From Thermoplasmatales archaeon (GTDB taxonomy: Archaea > Thermoplasmatota > Thermoplasmata > Thermoplasmatales > Thermoplasmataceae): a stretch of 64,000 bases of DNA. The notes under the pieces were generated by a model, which saw nothing but the letters and a program-made list of their open reading frames with translations, ran no database searches and had not been told where the DNA came from. The stretch covers positions 915,966 to 979,965 of the forward strand of contig CP060531.1 in the NCBI GenBank assembly GCA_016806715.1. The letters are read 5' to 3'. Positions 45,480 through 52,648 of the stretch are shown here, piece by piece. The position numbers and the translations under genes are program-made. Within the stretch, counting starts at the first letter, position 1; every line of letters starts with the position of its first letter.

Positions 45480-45926
45480 GTGTTTAATTCGTATTTGATA
45501 TACACTCTTACTGCAGTCTCCATAGCATGTGCGTTGGCCTTTGTTTATTTCTTTCTTCTTTCAATAGTGCACATGAAATCAATCATGCACGAGGCAAAGG
45601 ATATGCTTTTCGTTAGGTCAACAAATTTTTATGTTGAATCTTCAAAAATATTATTACTTTATTCCTTATATTTTTCCCTGATCACTTTACTTTCAGGGTT
45701 TATAGCAAGTGTTACATCCACCGGTTCACTTGGTTTGATTTTGGGATTGACTGCCTTAATTGAGGTCTTTGTTGTCTTGCTAATTTCTCTAATTCTCTCC
45801 CTCTCTGTTCTCGCAAGATTCATGTCTACCAGGTTTTTACCCAACCTGGAGATTATCTTTTTTTTCCGGCCTGTTTCTGTTGTCAGTATCAGCCAAATCA
45901 TCAAACCTTTTTGTGTACGTATTTGA
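45480..45926 (+). CDS. Membrane protein upstream of the signal-peptidase-like gene
   Basis: This 148-residue protein has three or four strongly hydrophobic spans (YLIYTLTAVSIACALAFVYFFLLSIV; KILLLYSLYFSLITLLSGFIA; LGLILGLTALIEVFVVLLISLILSLSVLA). It starts with GTG preceded by GGTGGGGA, a fair ribosome site. Its end overlaps the next gene by 47 bases. I do not recognise the family. Confidence 0.55.
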   Translation: MFNSYLIYTLTAVSIACALAFVYFFLLSIVHMKSIMHEAKDMLFVRSTNFYVESSKILLLYSLYFSLITLLSGFIASVTSTGSLGLILGLTALIEVFVVLLISLILSLSVLARFMSTRFLPNLEIIFFFRPVSVVSISQIIKPFCVRI

Positions 45927-46461
45927 GTTTGGCTTCCTGTGGTTATTCTTCAAGGAATTTGTTTTTGTAAACAGGAAGAATCAGATTCGAGACAACACAT
46001 TTTTAACAATCGAGGCGGAAGGGAAAAGCATGGAGCCCATTCTTCAGGGAGGTGACACACTTGTCGTACTCACCCCAACAAAGGAGGTATTCCTCAACGA
46101 AGGGGATATTGTAATTTATTCCAGGCTTAACATTAACACCCTGGAAAGAATGCTCATATCCCATAGACTAATCAACATTACCGGATATCACTGTACATTG
46201 AAAGGAGATAATTCGACTAACGTTGAGAAAATCTCAGTTCTTGCCATGCGAGGCATATTGGCCTTAGCTTTTCGGGACGGAGAGATAATCTACGAAAATA
46301 GGAGGGTGCAAATCGATCAAAGAATTCTTTCCTGGAAATATGCTAACACCTTAAACATGTGGCCACCAGCTATCAGGAGCTGGAACAGATTTGAGCCTAT
46401 GGGATACATCAAGGTGTTGCTTTTCACCGTTGTCTTTACAGCATTATTCTTTTTATTATAA
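45880..46461 (+). CDS. Signal peptidase I-like (S26) membrane protein
   Basis: The 193-residue protein has an N-terminal helix (LFVYVFEFGFLWLFFKEFVFV), a catalytic-type domain with GKSMEPILQGGDTLVVL (Ser nucleophile in SM), RLNINTLERMLISHRLI (His in place of bacterial Lys, as in archaeal/ER type), and CTLKGDNSTNV (box E, GDN). A C-terminal helix IKVLLFTVVFTALFFLL follows. It would cleave exported protein signals on the outer face. The TTG start at 45880 overlaps the previous gene by 47 bases; a later in-frame GTG at 45913 is possible. As the frame is tight, the start is uncertain. Confidence 0.72.
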   Translation: MSVSAKSSNLFVYVFEFGFLWLFFKEFVFVNRKNQIRDNTFLTIEAEGKSMEPILQGGDTLVVLTPTKEVFLNEGDIVIYSRLNINTLERMLISHRLINITGYHCTLKGDNSTNVEKISVLAMRGILALAFRDGEIIYENRRVQIDQRILSWKYANTLNMWPPAIRSWNRFEPMGYIKVLLFTVVFTALFFLL

Positions 46462-46684
46462 AGTGCCCCTTGATGATCTTGTTGAAAAAGGTGACTGTAA
46501 GCACAACAACACTTTCAGGCTGGAAAAGGTGGTAAAATACAATTCGACTGGTTATTAGCCATAAATTGTGAAACGGAACTGGGATGAGTATATGAAGAAA
46601 TCCTAATGTAATGTGAACAACTCAAGCCTAAACTCCTCAGCTTTAGGTGCATGGAGCTGACTGGAGACCTTGCAGGTTGTCACT

Positions 46685-46832
46685 TTAGATTCTGGCTCTC
46701 TTCCTTTCTACCATTCTGCCTTCGATCTCGATCATCTTCTGTTTCTCCAGTTCAAGGAATATCTTGTTCGCGGAGTATTTCCTGATTAAGATCTTCGATG
46801 GCCATAATTTGACATCCATTGAAGTCACTTTT
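46685..46832 (-). pseudogene. Transposase C-terminal scrap
   Basis: The minus strand gives LWPSKILIRKYSANKIFLELEKQKMIEIEGRMVERKRARI and a stop. This resembles the closing helices of IS4-type archaeal transposases, where KILIRKYAANKIFLELE-type phrases are common. It is too short for a sure family. Confidence 0.4.
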
Positions 46833-47044
46833 TAAAGGCGTCTATGACTGGACATTGGACTCTTACGGTCTTCCTGAGCCTTAGTCCACTCGTCCATGAA
46901 ATCACAATTCCTTCTCCTGACAAGCGAAAACCTGTGGAGGACAACACAGATTGTGGCGAGGCATATTCCTTCCAGTTACTAATACCAGCCACATGTTGAA
47001 TAGAGACATGAGAAGACCAAATCCGTATACTGGGTAAGACGGGA

Positions 47045-47240
47045 CATGCTCAAGAAGTGGGCAGGATAGCGAGTCTCATCTTTGTATATTTCATAGCTCT
47101 GCTCATAGAGAACTCTATTGAGCGTGAGATTAGGAACTCGATACTGATATATCCTGAATTCAGGTAATTAGAATCCAAACAACCGATCGGATCATGGACA
47201 ACTTCTCCATGGTGCAGGTGCACTGGATGAGGCAGGTGGA
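47045..47240 (+). pseudogene. IS1634-like transposase C-terminal relic
   Basis: One frame reads VGRIASLIFVYFIALLIENSIEREIRNSILIYPEF and stops. The following frame reads DRIMDNFSMVQVHWMRQVEG. Both parts match the end of IS1634-type DDE transposases (IFVYFxALLIxxLIEREIR ... DRIxxxFxxIQVHxxR). A frameshift and stop between them show it is dead. Confidence 0.55.
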
Positions 47241-47745
47241 AGGATAGTTAAGAAATTGCTGAGTCAAGATAGCGTTCCCCCAGGCTTCTGCCGTTCGGGC
47301 CGGAATACCCCCGGGCGCTTCAGAAATTCTGACGATAGCGATCCAAATTGATGCGGAAAGTGAGCTACCTCTAACCTTTGTTTAAGCCGTTTCATCACCG
47401 ATGTAATGCCTAGTGACACATTTTGGCATGTTTGTGCACAATTCATACACCCTAATACAAATTCTTGTTCTATTCAGGGAGGCAACCAGTCTTCCGGCGA
47501 ATCATATTTCAGGGATATGAACAAACTACGAAATTTGTATGGATGTATAATCCAGACGCAGAACAGGTGGCTCCATTAGAGCTATCTATTTTAAGGCTAA
47601 ATCCCATGATCACTTCTCCAAAATCATGACAAGCCTCAGCCGTAAGAAGATCCGAGCATAATTCATCATAAATTTATGTGTGCACAATGATGCTTGATGA
47701 TAATTTTTCCTTTTCAAATATTTGTATGAATTTAACCATAATAAA

Positions 47746-47771
47746 GTATGTTTAATAACATACGAATGTAT
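47746..47771. promoter_or_regulatory. Overlapping palindromic operator at the abiE promoter
   Basis: GTATGTTTAATAACATAC (47746-47763) is a perfect inverted repeat with 7-base arms, and it contains the TATA-like tttaata. It is followed by a second repeat ATAC-GAAT-GTAT (47760-47771), which shares its right arm. The two centres are 11 bases apart, one helical turn. The pair lies 9 bases before the GTG start of the AbiEi-like antitoxin, which in known systems represses its own promoter. Confidence 0.65.
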
Positions 47772-47779
47772 AGCCATAA

Positions 47780-48454
47780 GTGAAGAGGGAAGAATTCATG
47801 GATTATCTGGCTTCTAACAGAATCCGGGTGTTTAACATCCATGATGCCTCAAAGATCTTTGGAAAATCCGAAAAATACGTCTCTATGAGACTCGCTGCAA
47901 TGCCTAAAATTAAAAGGGCCATAAGGGGAATTTACTACATCTATGGCACAGACATAAGTGAGATTGCCACAAATATAGTTGTCCCGTCATATATAAGCCT
48001 CTTTTCGGCTTTTGCACTTCACAATGTCACTACACAAATGCCTTTTGAAATCCAGGTCATATCACCTATTCAACACAAAATACTCGACCTGGAAGACTAC
48101 AAAATCAGGTTCATTAAATTTAAGAAAGACAGGATTTTTGGCTATTCCAGGGTCAATGGAAGTATGGTGGCAACTTTGGAAAAAGCAATTGTTGACTCTC
48201 TTTATCTTAACCTGTACGTAAATGAGACTTTGGAAGTGGTAATGGAAAACCCGTCTCTTTTCGATGGAGCAAAATTGATGGATTACGGGTTAAGAATGAA
48301 ATCCGGAGCCACTATAAACCGTCTCGGGTTCCTTCTGGAGAAGACAGGATATGACACAAATAAACTGGAGAAATTCCGATCTGGAAGATATGTATCCTTT
48401 GGCGAAAGGGGATATTCCAGAAATGAGAAATGGAGGGTAATCTTTGCTGAATAG
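47780..48454 (+). CDS. abiEi: AbiEi-like antitoxin/autorepressor
   Basis: This 224-residue protein is the antitoxin partner of an AbiE system. It has an N-terminal helix-turn-helix (FNIHDASKIFGKSEKYVSMRLAAMPKIKRAIRGIYYI) and an AbiEi-type C-terminal part (VVPSYISLFSAFALHNVTTQMPFEIQVISP; ATLEKAIVDSLYL). It starts at GTG. The toxin gene overlaps its end by 11 bases. The adjoining palindromes suit autorepression. Confidence 0.85.
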   Translation: MKREEFMDYLASNRIRVFNIHDASKIFGKSEKYVSMRLAAMPKIKRAIRGIYYIYGTDISEIATNIVVPSYISLFSAFALHNVTTQMPFEIQVISPIQHKILDLEDYKIRFIKFKKDRIFGYSRVNGSMVATLEKAIVDSLYLNLYVNETLEVVMENPSLFDGAKLMDYGLRMKSGATINRLGFLLEKTGYDTNKLEKFRSGRYVSFGERGYSRNEKWRVIFAE

Positions 48455-49184
48455 GGAAGATCTCAGCAAGACTCCAATAGATTTCAACCTATACCAGAAG
48501 GAGAAGGATTATCTCCAGCATATTGTCCTTTCAAGAGTTTTCTCCAGGACAGGCCTTGGTCTCACCTTCAAAGGAGGAACTGCCCTTCAGAAATGCCTTG
48601 GACTTAACAGGTTTTCTGAAGACCTGGACTTCACTGCATCAGAAAATTTTAGCAGAGAAAAACTTGAACGGGGACTGAAAGAGGTGGATAGGTTCTATCC
48701 GAGTTCTTTTACGAAATCAGAAAATGATATTTCACTTGGTTACAAGCTGAAGATAGAGGGGCCTTTATTTCATGGTCAACTCTCTACACAAACTATACGA
48801 ATAGATATAAGCTTAAGGGAAAAGGTTCTGCTTTCCCCTATTAATCGCATGATAACTCCCCTTTACAGCGACCTCCAACCATACATGGTCGCGTTCATGG
48901 ATCCGAGCGAGATTATGTCCGAAAAGATCAGGGCCCTGATGACACGAACTAAAGCGAGGGATCTATACGACATGTATTTCCTTATTCTTAAGAGCGTAAG
49001 GCTTGACCTGGAATTAATATCTAGGAAACTTGAATTTTACTCTATTAAATTTGACAAGAATACATTAAATGAAAGAGTAGGCAGATTAAGACCACAATGG
49101 GAAAAGGAAATTCCTGGATTAGTAAGAGACGCACCGAATTTTGATCTTGTAATTTCCACTTTGACTAAGTTTGTTGGAAGCTGA
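48444..49184 (+). CDS. abiEii: AbiEii nucleotidyltransferase toxin
   Basis: This 246-residue DNA polymerase beta-like nucleotidyltransferase has GGTALQK (Gly44-Gly45) followed by RFSEDLDF (Asp60/Asp62), the family's GSx..DxD motif, and a late EKIRALMTRTKARDLYDMYFL that matches the AbiEii motif with K and RD. In other systems it is a bacteriostatic toxin that modifies tRNA or NTPs. The TTG start at 48444 is backed by a strong GGAGGG ribosome site seven bases upstream. It is translated through the antitoxin stop. Confidence 0.9.
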   Translation: MLNREDLSKTPIDFNLYQKEKDYLQHIVLSRVFSRTGLGLTFKGGTALQKCLGLNRFSEDLDFTASENFSREKLERGLKEVDRFYPSSFTKSENDISLGYKLKIEGPLFHGQLSTQTIRIDISLREKVLLSPINRMITPLYSDLQPYMVAFMDPSEIMSEKIRALMTRTKARDLYDMYFLILKSVRLDLELISRKLEFYSIKFDKNTLNERVGRLRPQWEKEIPGLVRDAPNFDLVISTLTKFVGS

Positions 49185-49310
49185 AGGGACTTTATGGGAT
49201 TTCATCATTTGGCCCATAGATGTCTTGGCAATCGATTAGAATATTGTATCTGAACGAAGTGAAAAAATGGCAGAATTGGTATGGATGCATGACTCCCAAC
49301 ATAGACAAGA

Positions 49311-49383
49311 TGGGGCTGCCCGGATTTGAACCGGGGTCTCAGGCTCCCAAAGCCCGTAGGATACCAAGCTACCCCACAGCCCC
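49311..49383 (-). tRNA. tRNA-Pro (anticodon TGG)
   Basis: The minus strand folds as a class I tRNA: acceptor GGGGCTG/CAGCCCC, anticodon stem CGGGC/GCCTG with loop TTTGGGA (TGG), T arm CCGGG/CCCGG-type with TTCAAAT, A discriminator, no intron, no encoded CCA. It reads CCA and other Pro codons. Confidence 0.95.
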
Positions 49384-49530
49384 CTATTCCCGGTCACATC
49401 GGAAAGGGATATATTTATTTTCGTGGAATCGCGCATTATGAAATCTCATTTGCTTTTACTGTATGGCCTGGTTTTGCAAATTCTATAGTGAAATGGAGAG
49501 TTAATTATATGCCTCTTCCATATAATATTC

Positions 49531-50400
49531 ATGTTCTCACCAAGTGTACTCAAGGACAAGGTTATTCTGGTGACCGGTGGAGGTACCGGTATCGGTCGCG
49601 CAATGTGTGAAAAATTCGCATCACTTGGTGCAAGTATCTCTATACTTGGAAGACGGCCTGAGGTCCTTGAAAAAGCTGTTGACGATATGAAGAACCTTGG
49701 CTACAATGCGTTTTCCGTGAAATGCGATGTGCGATCGCCTGTTGAAATATCTGCCGCTGTTGACAAGATCATAGATCATTTTGGCAGGATAGACGTACTG
49801 GTAAACAATGCCGCTGGAAATTTCGTCTCACCAACGGAACGACTCTCTGCGCATGCCGTGGATTCCGTACTGAACATAGTTCTTCATGGTACAATGTATG
49901 CAACTATTGACATAGGGAAAAGGTGGATAGAGCGTGGTCAGAAAGGAGTGGTGCTCAATATAGTCACCACATACGCGTGGACCGGGTCTGCATTCGTTGT
50001 GCCTTCTGCTGCAGCAAAGGCCGGTGTTCTGGCAGTGACCCGATCACTTGCAGTTGAATGGGCACGGTATGGCATAAGGCATGTCGCAATCGCACCAGGT
50101 CCGTTCCCAACTGAAGCCACCCGGAAAAACCTGTATCCCCTGGAGGAGATGGCGGATATGCTTAAGGAACGGGTTCCGCTTGGCAGGTTCGGTAACATGG
50201 ATGAGATATCAAACCTGGCAGCTTTCCTTGTGTCGGATTACGCCTCTTTCATCAACGGTGAGGTCATAACAATTGATGGCGGGGAATGGCTAAAGGGCGC
50301 TGGGCAGTTTAGCGGCCTGCTTGCGCTCAGGAAAGAGCACTGGGACATGATAAGGGAGATGTCAAGGAAGAAACCTGAAAATAGCTCTGGAAAGGATTAA
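49531..50400 (+). CDS. Short-chain dehydrogenase resembling 2,4-dienoyl-CoA reductase
   Basis: This 289-residue SDR has the NAD(P) site LVTGGGTGIGRAM, VNNAAGNF, and GSAFVVPSAAAKAGVLAVTRSLAVEWARYGIRHVAIAPGPF, which is strikingly like mitochondrial 2,4-dienoyl-CoA reductase (DECR1). The usual catalytic Tyr of YxxxK is Ser here (SAAAK), as in DECR. It may help degrade unsaturated fatty acids or isoprenoids. A TATA-like ttaattatat (~49501-49510) lies ~24 bases before the ATG. Confidence 0.82.
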   Translation: MFSPSVLKDKVILVTGGGTGIGRAMCEKFASLGASISILGRRPEVLEKAVDDMKNLGYNAFSVKCDVRSPVEISAAVDKIIDHFGRIDVLVNNAAGNFVSPTERLSAHAVDSVLNIVLHGTMYATIDIGKRWIERGQKGVVLNIVTTYAWTGSAFVVPSAAAKAGVLAVTRSLAVEWARYGIRHVAIAPGPFPTEATRKNLYPLEEMADMLKERVPLGRFGNMDEISNLAAFLVSDYASFINGEVITIDGGEWLKGAGQFSGLLALRKEHWDMIREMSRKKPENSSGKD

Positions 50401-50417
50401 TAATTAAAGATCAATTT

Positions 50418-50490
50418 CAAGAGAGGCCACGATGATGAATTCAGCCTAGACTGATTATGATGACTGACGGGCAGACTGAGTGGTCTTACT
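50418..50490 (+). ncRNA. C/D box guide RNA (2'-O-methylation)
   Basis: Directly after the SDR stop lies a full C/D guide RNA. It has C box ATGATGA (50432-50438), guide ATTCAGCCTAGA (50439-50450), D' box CTGA (50451-50454), a 2-base spacer, C' box ATGATGA (50457-50463), guide CTGACGGGCAGA (50464-50475), D box CTGA (50476-50479), all matching consensus. Flanking strands GAGGCCAC and GTGGTCTT form a terminal stem. Both guides are 12 bases, the archaeal norm. By the D+5 rule they would direct 2'-O-methylation in rRNA or tRNA containing UCUAGGCUGAAU and UCUGCCCGUCAG. Targets are not checked. A TATA-like stretch (ttaataattaaa, ~50397-50408) overlaps the SDR stop and could drive it. Confidence 0.82.
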
Positions 50491-50589
50491 TTAATTGTAT
50501 CGGGTATTATGGGATGTGCGATAATCTCCACACCCGGGTTTTGTACAGCGAGAGCAACAAATGAGACCCAAATAATACAGTAACCGCCT

Positions 50590-51273
50590 CTAAGTCTCCT
50601 TGCCTGCAGGCTTGACTCCTTCTATCCCATGGGAAGAAATGGAATACACAATAAGGAAAAATACGATAAACAGTGGTATGAGCAACAGGTCATCGACAAT
50701 TATCACGGACTCAACATACCAGAATGCTGAAAACGTCAAGAGTAGTGCAGATACTGAGACTTTCATCACCGCCTGTTTCACCTTCCTGATCTGTGAATGC
50801 AGGATGAACGAAAAAACAAGAACGGCTACTATTCCAAAAAAAATACCCAGAAGTGTGGAATCAAAATTATTCGGAAAGAGGGCAACTAGCACTATTGCTG
50901 CCTCAAAAGCTTCCACGGACCCAACGGACAGCGAAGTAACCATGAAGCTCTTTTCCTGCTTACCCTCATTATTTCCCGTGAATCCCTCTCTCTGGTATCT
51001 GAAGGACCTCCTGGCGCTTCTCATGAGGCGTAATCCGAAGTACAGCAATAACGTGGCAGAGAATACCCTGACATAATTCAGCGGGAATATCGACAGAAGG
51101 CGTCCTGCGAGTGCAGTAGGTACCAGGATTATTATAACTCCAACGGCAACAGCGATAAAAACCAGCTTTCTCCTGGATTCAGCGTATAACGCAATTCCTA
51201 CTGCCGAAGCTTCCGCCAACTCCAGGGTGGTAATGCCTAACGCAGCGAGGAAGATGCCTGGATTAAGATACAT
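50590..51273 (-). CDS. Predicted membrane protein with paired acidic helices
   Basis: This 227-residue membrane protein has about six helices. Two half-repeats carry acidic residues inside hydrophobic helices: LGITTLELAEASAVGIALYAESRRK (residues ~12-36) and SLSVGSVEAFEAAIVLVALFPNNF. That is the pattern of small cation transporters of the GDT1/UPF0016 type, but the family motif is not exact. A role in metal or proton transport is inference. The function is unknown. Confidence 0.6.
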   Translation of the reverse strand: MYLNPGIFLAALGITTLELAEASAVGIALYAESRRKLVFIAVAVGVIIILVPTALAGRLLSIFPLNYVRVFSATLLLYFGLRLMRSARRSFRYQREGFTGNNEGKQEKSFMVTSLSVGSVEAFEAAIVLVALFPNNFDSTLLGIFFGIVAVLVFSFILHSQIRKVKQAVMKVSVSALLLTFSAFWYVESVIIVDDLLLIPLFIVFFLIVYSISSHGIEGVKPAGKET

Positions 51274-51449
51274 ATTGCATTACAGTATAGTTCTATGGCT
51301 TTAATTTTTTGCAGCAACATGTAAAAAGCACACTCTTTAGGCTATTAATTGAACCTTTGCCATAGACGAGAAACTAAATAACTCACAGCAACTGCAAACA
51401 CGGCAAGCCAAGGAAAAATGAAAAAATTATGTTTTGGTACCTTTATTAT

Positions 51450-51659
51450 TCACGGATTCTGATAAAATGACTGTATTTTTACCCTTCCGCCCTTCGTGTC
51501 GTAAATGAACACGTCTGCTTTTTCGTCAACAGTCTTTGTGTGCGTGCCATCACAGTATGGCTTGTTCGCCGATAATCCGCAACCACACAGATGCAGCTCC
51601 TGGTCTCCGACCTTGATCATGTAAGGCCTGTTTCTCTCGTGCAAAACTAGTCTGCTCAT
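51450..51659 (-). CDS. CDGSH iron-sulfur domain protein
   Basis: This 69-residue protein has the CDGSH motif CGCGLSANKPYCDGTH: three Cys and one His that bind a [2Fe-2S] cluster in a mitoNEET-like fold. It is probably an electron carrier or iron-sulfur storage protein in the cytoplasm. It stands alone on the minus strand. Confidence 0.92.
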   Translation of the reverse strand: MSRLVLHERNRPYMIKVGDQELHLCGCGLSANKPYCDGTHTKTVDEKADVFIYDTKGGRVKIQSFYQNP

Positions 51660-51714
51660 TTGTTATCCTGAAATCATGCGTTTCTTGTTTAAAAAGTTGA
51701 GCTAACCTGTGCAG

Positions 51715-52635
51715 CTACCTGACCTTTTCAAGTGAGAACGAGCCCAGGTTGAATCCATGCTCCTCCGGATAGATATCGATCCATTCCCTTGACCTTGTCT
51801 TTCCCAGCCCCATCACCCTGAGAAAATTCCTGGTTGACCCCATCCTGAATTCCACTGCGCCGTCCATAAGGTAACTTATAGCCTCGTAAACTCTCTTCTC
51901 GAAGAGCCCCTCTTCAAGCAGAAACATGGAGACTGCGTTCTCCGATTTCCTCTTCTGTGAGAACTGCTGCGTGAACCTTATGAAAGTCTTGTCCTCCAGC
52001 AGTGTAACGTAGGTAGTGAGAGAAGAGAATAGCAACCGGTAATATGGGTGGGTCTTCTTTATTTCTGCCGCAATCTGGTCCACTGCCTTCATCAGGGCGC
52101 TGATATTCATGGGACTATCCAGTGTCATGGCATATCTGGACGCACTTTCAATCTGAATTGACTTGGAGTATACGTCTATGAATCTGAGCATTCCCCTCTG
52201 TTCAGAACCATTTATTTTCTCCGTTATTTTCCCGACCTCGTACATGATTTCCCTGATATTCTTGTCAGCGGTAACCACTATTATTGGTATATCTTCATCA
52301 AGAGACCTGGCTATGAAATTATAGGCCATTATATACTTCTCGGAAAACGGCGGACCGTACAGAACGAGGTTTGTGCCGGGCTGGAGGCCGCCATAGGCAA
52401 GATCATCAAACTTCTTGATTCCGGTTGATATCCTGCCTGGTTCGGCCTTGATTTCAGTCTTGAGTTGCGGGTCACTCTTTACAACTGCCTTCTCAGGTTC
52501 TGATCCAATTGAATCCAGCATGGACGAGAGTTCTCTTTCCCTTGTCCTTGCCCTGGCAAGCTCTTCCCTGATCTCACCTATCGTCTTTCGCAAATCTTCC
52601 GTACTACTCGTTCTTTTTGACCCGCTTTCCGCCAT
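51715..52635 (-). CDS. RecA/KaiC-like protein with degenerate ATP-binding motifs
   Basis: This 306-residue protein begins with a ~45-residue charged coiled coil (SSTEDLRKTIGEIREELARARTRERELSSMLDSI) and continues as a RecA/KaiC-type domain (ISTGIKKFDDLAYGGLQPGTNLVLYG). The Walker A GxPGSGKT site reads GPPFSEKY (Gly94-Tyr101): Lys100 remains but two Gly and the Thr are lost. The Walker B strand RLLFSSLT lacks its Asp. It is unlikely to hydrolyse ATP and may be a scaffold or regulator. It follows gnaD by 13 bases with a strong GAGGTGA site. Confidence 0.72.
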   Translation of the reverse strand: MAESGSKRTSSTEDLRKTIGEIREELARARTRERELSSMLDSIGSEPEKAVVKSDPQLKTEIKAEPGRISTGIKKFDDLAYGGLQPGTNLVLYGPPFSEKYIMAYNFIARSLDEDIPIIVVTADKNIREIMYEVGKITEKINGSEQRGMLRFIDVYSKSIQIESASRYAMTLDSPMNISALMKAVDQIAAEIKKTHPYYRLLFSSLTTYVTLLEDKTFIRFTQQFSQKRKSENAVSMFLLEEGLFEKRVYEAISYLMDGAVEFRMGSTRNFLRVMGLGKTRSREWIDIYPEEHGFNLGSFSLEKVR

Positions 52636-52648
52636 TTCGTCACCTCAT

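Larger units (their letters stand above)
46462..47745. other. Gene-poor 1.3 kb with insertion-sequence debris
   Basis: Apart from the two transposase relics listed separately and a 31-codon frame after the signal-peptidase gene (starting ~46465, ending KVVKYNSTGY), I find nothing convincing. Broken transposase-like phrases recur near 47570-47645 (GSIRAIYFKAKSHDH). The stretch is a graveyard between the signal-peptidase cluster and the AbiE pair. Confidence 0.5.

Noticed and set aside
47264-47446. A 60-codon minus-strand frame
   Set aside because: It lies within insertion-sequence debris, has no promoter spacing or ribosome site, and its amino acid make-up is not protein-like.
50464-50475. 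A match of the D guide (CTGACGGGCAGA) to the 16S rRNA decoding region
   Set aside because: Only 8 bases agree with the GCCCGUCA stretch as I recall it, and the flanking bases differ, so I cannot claim the target from memory.
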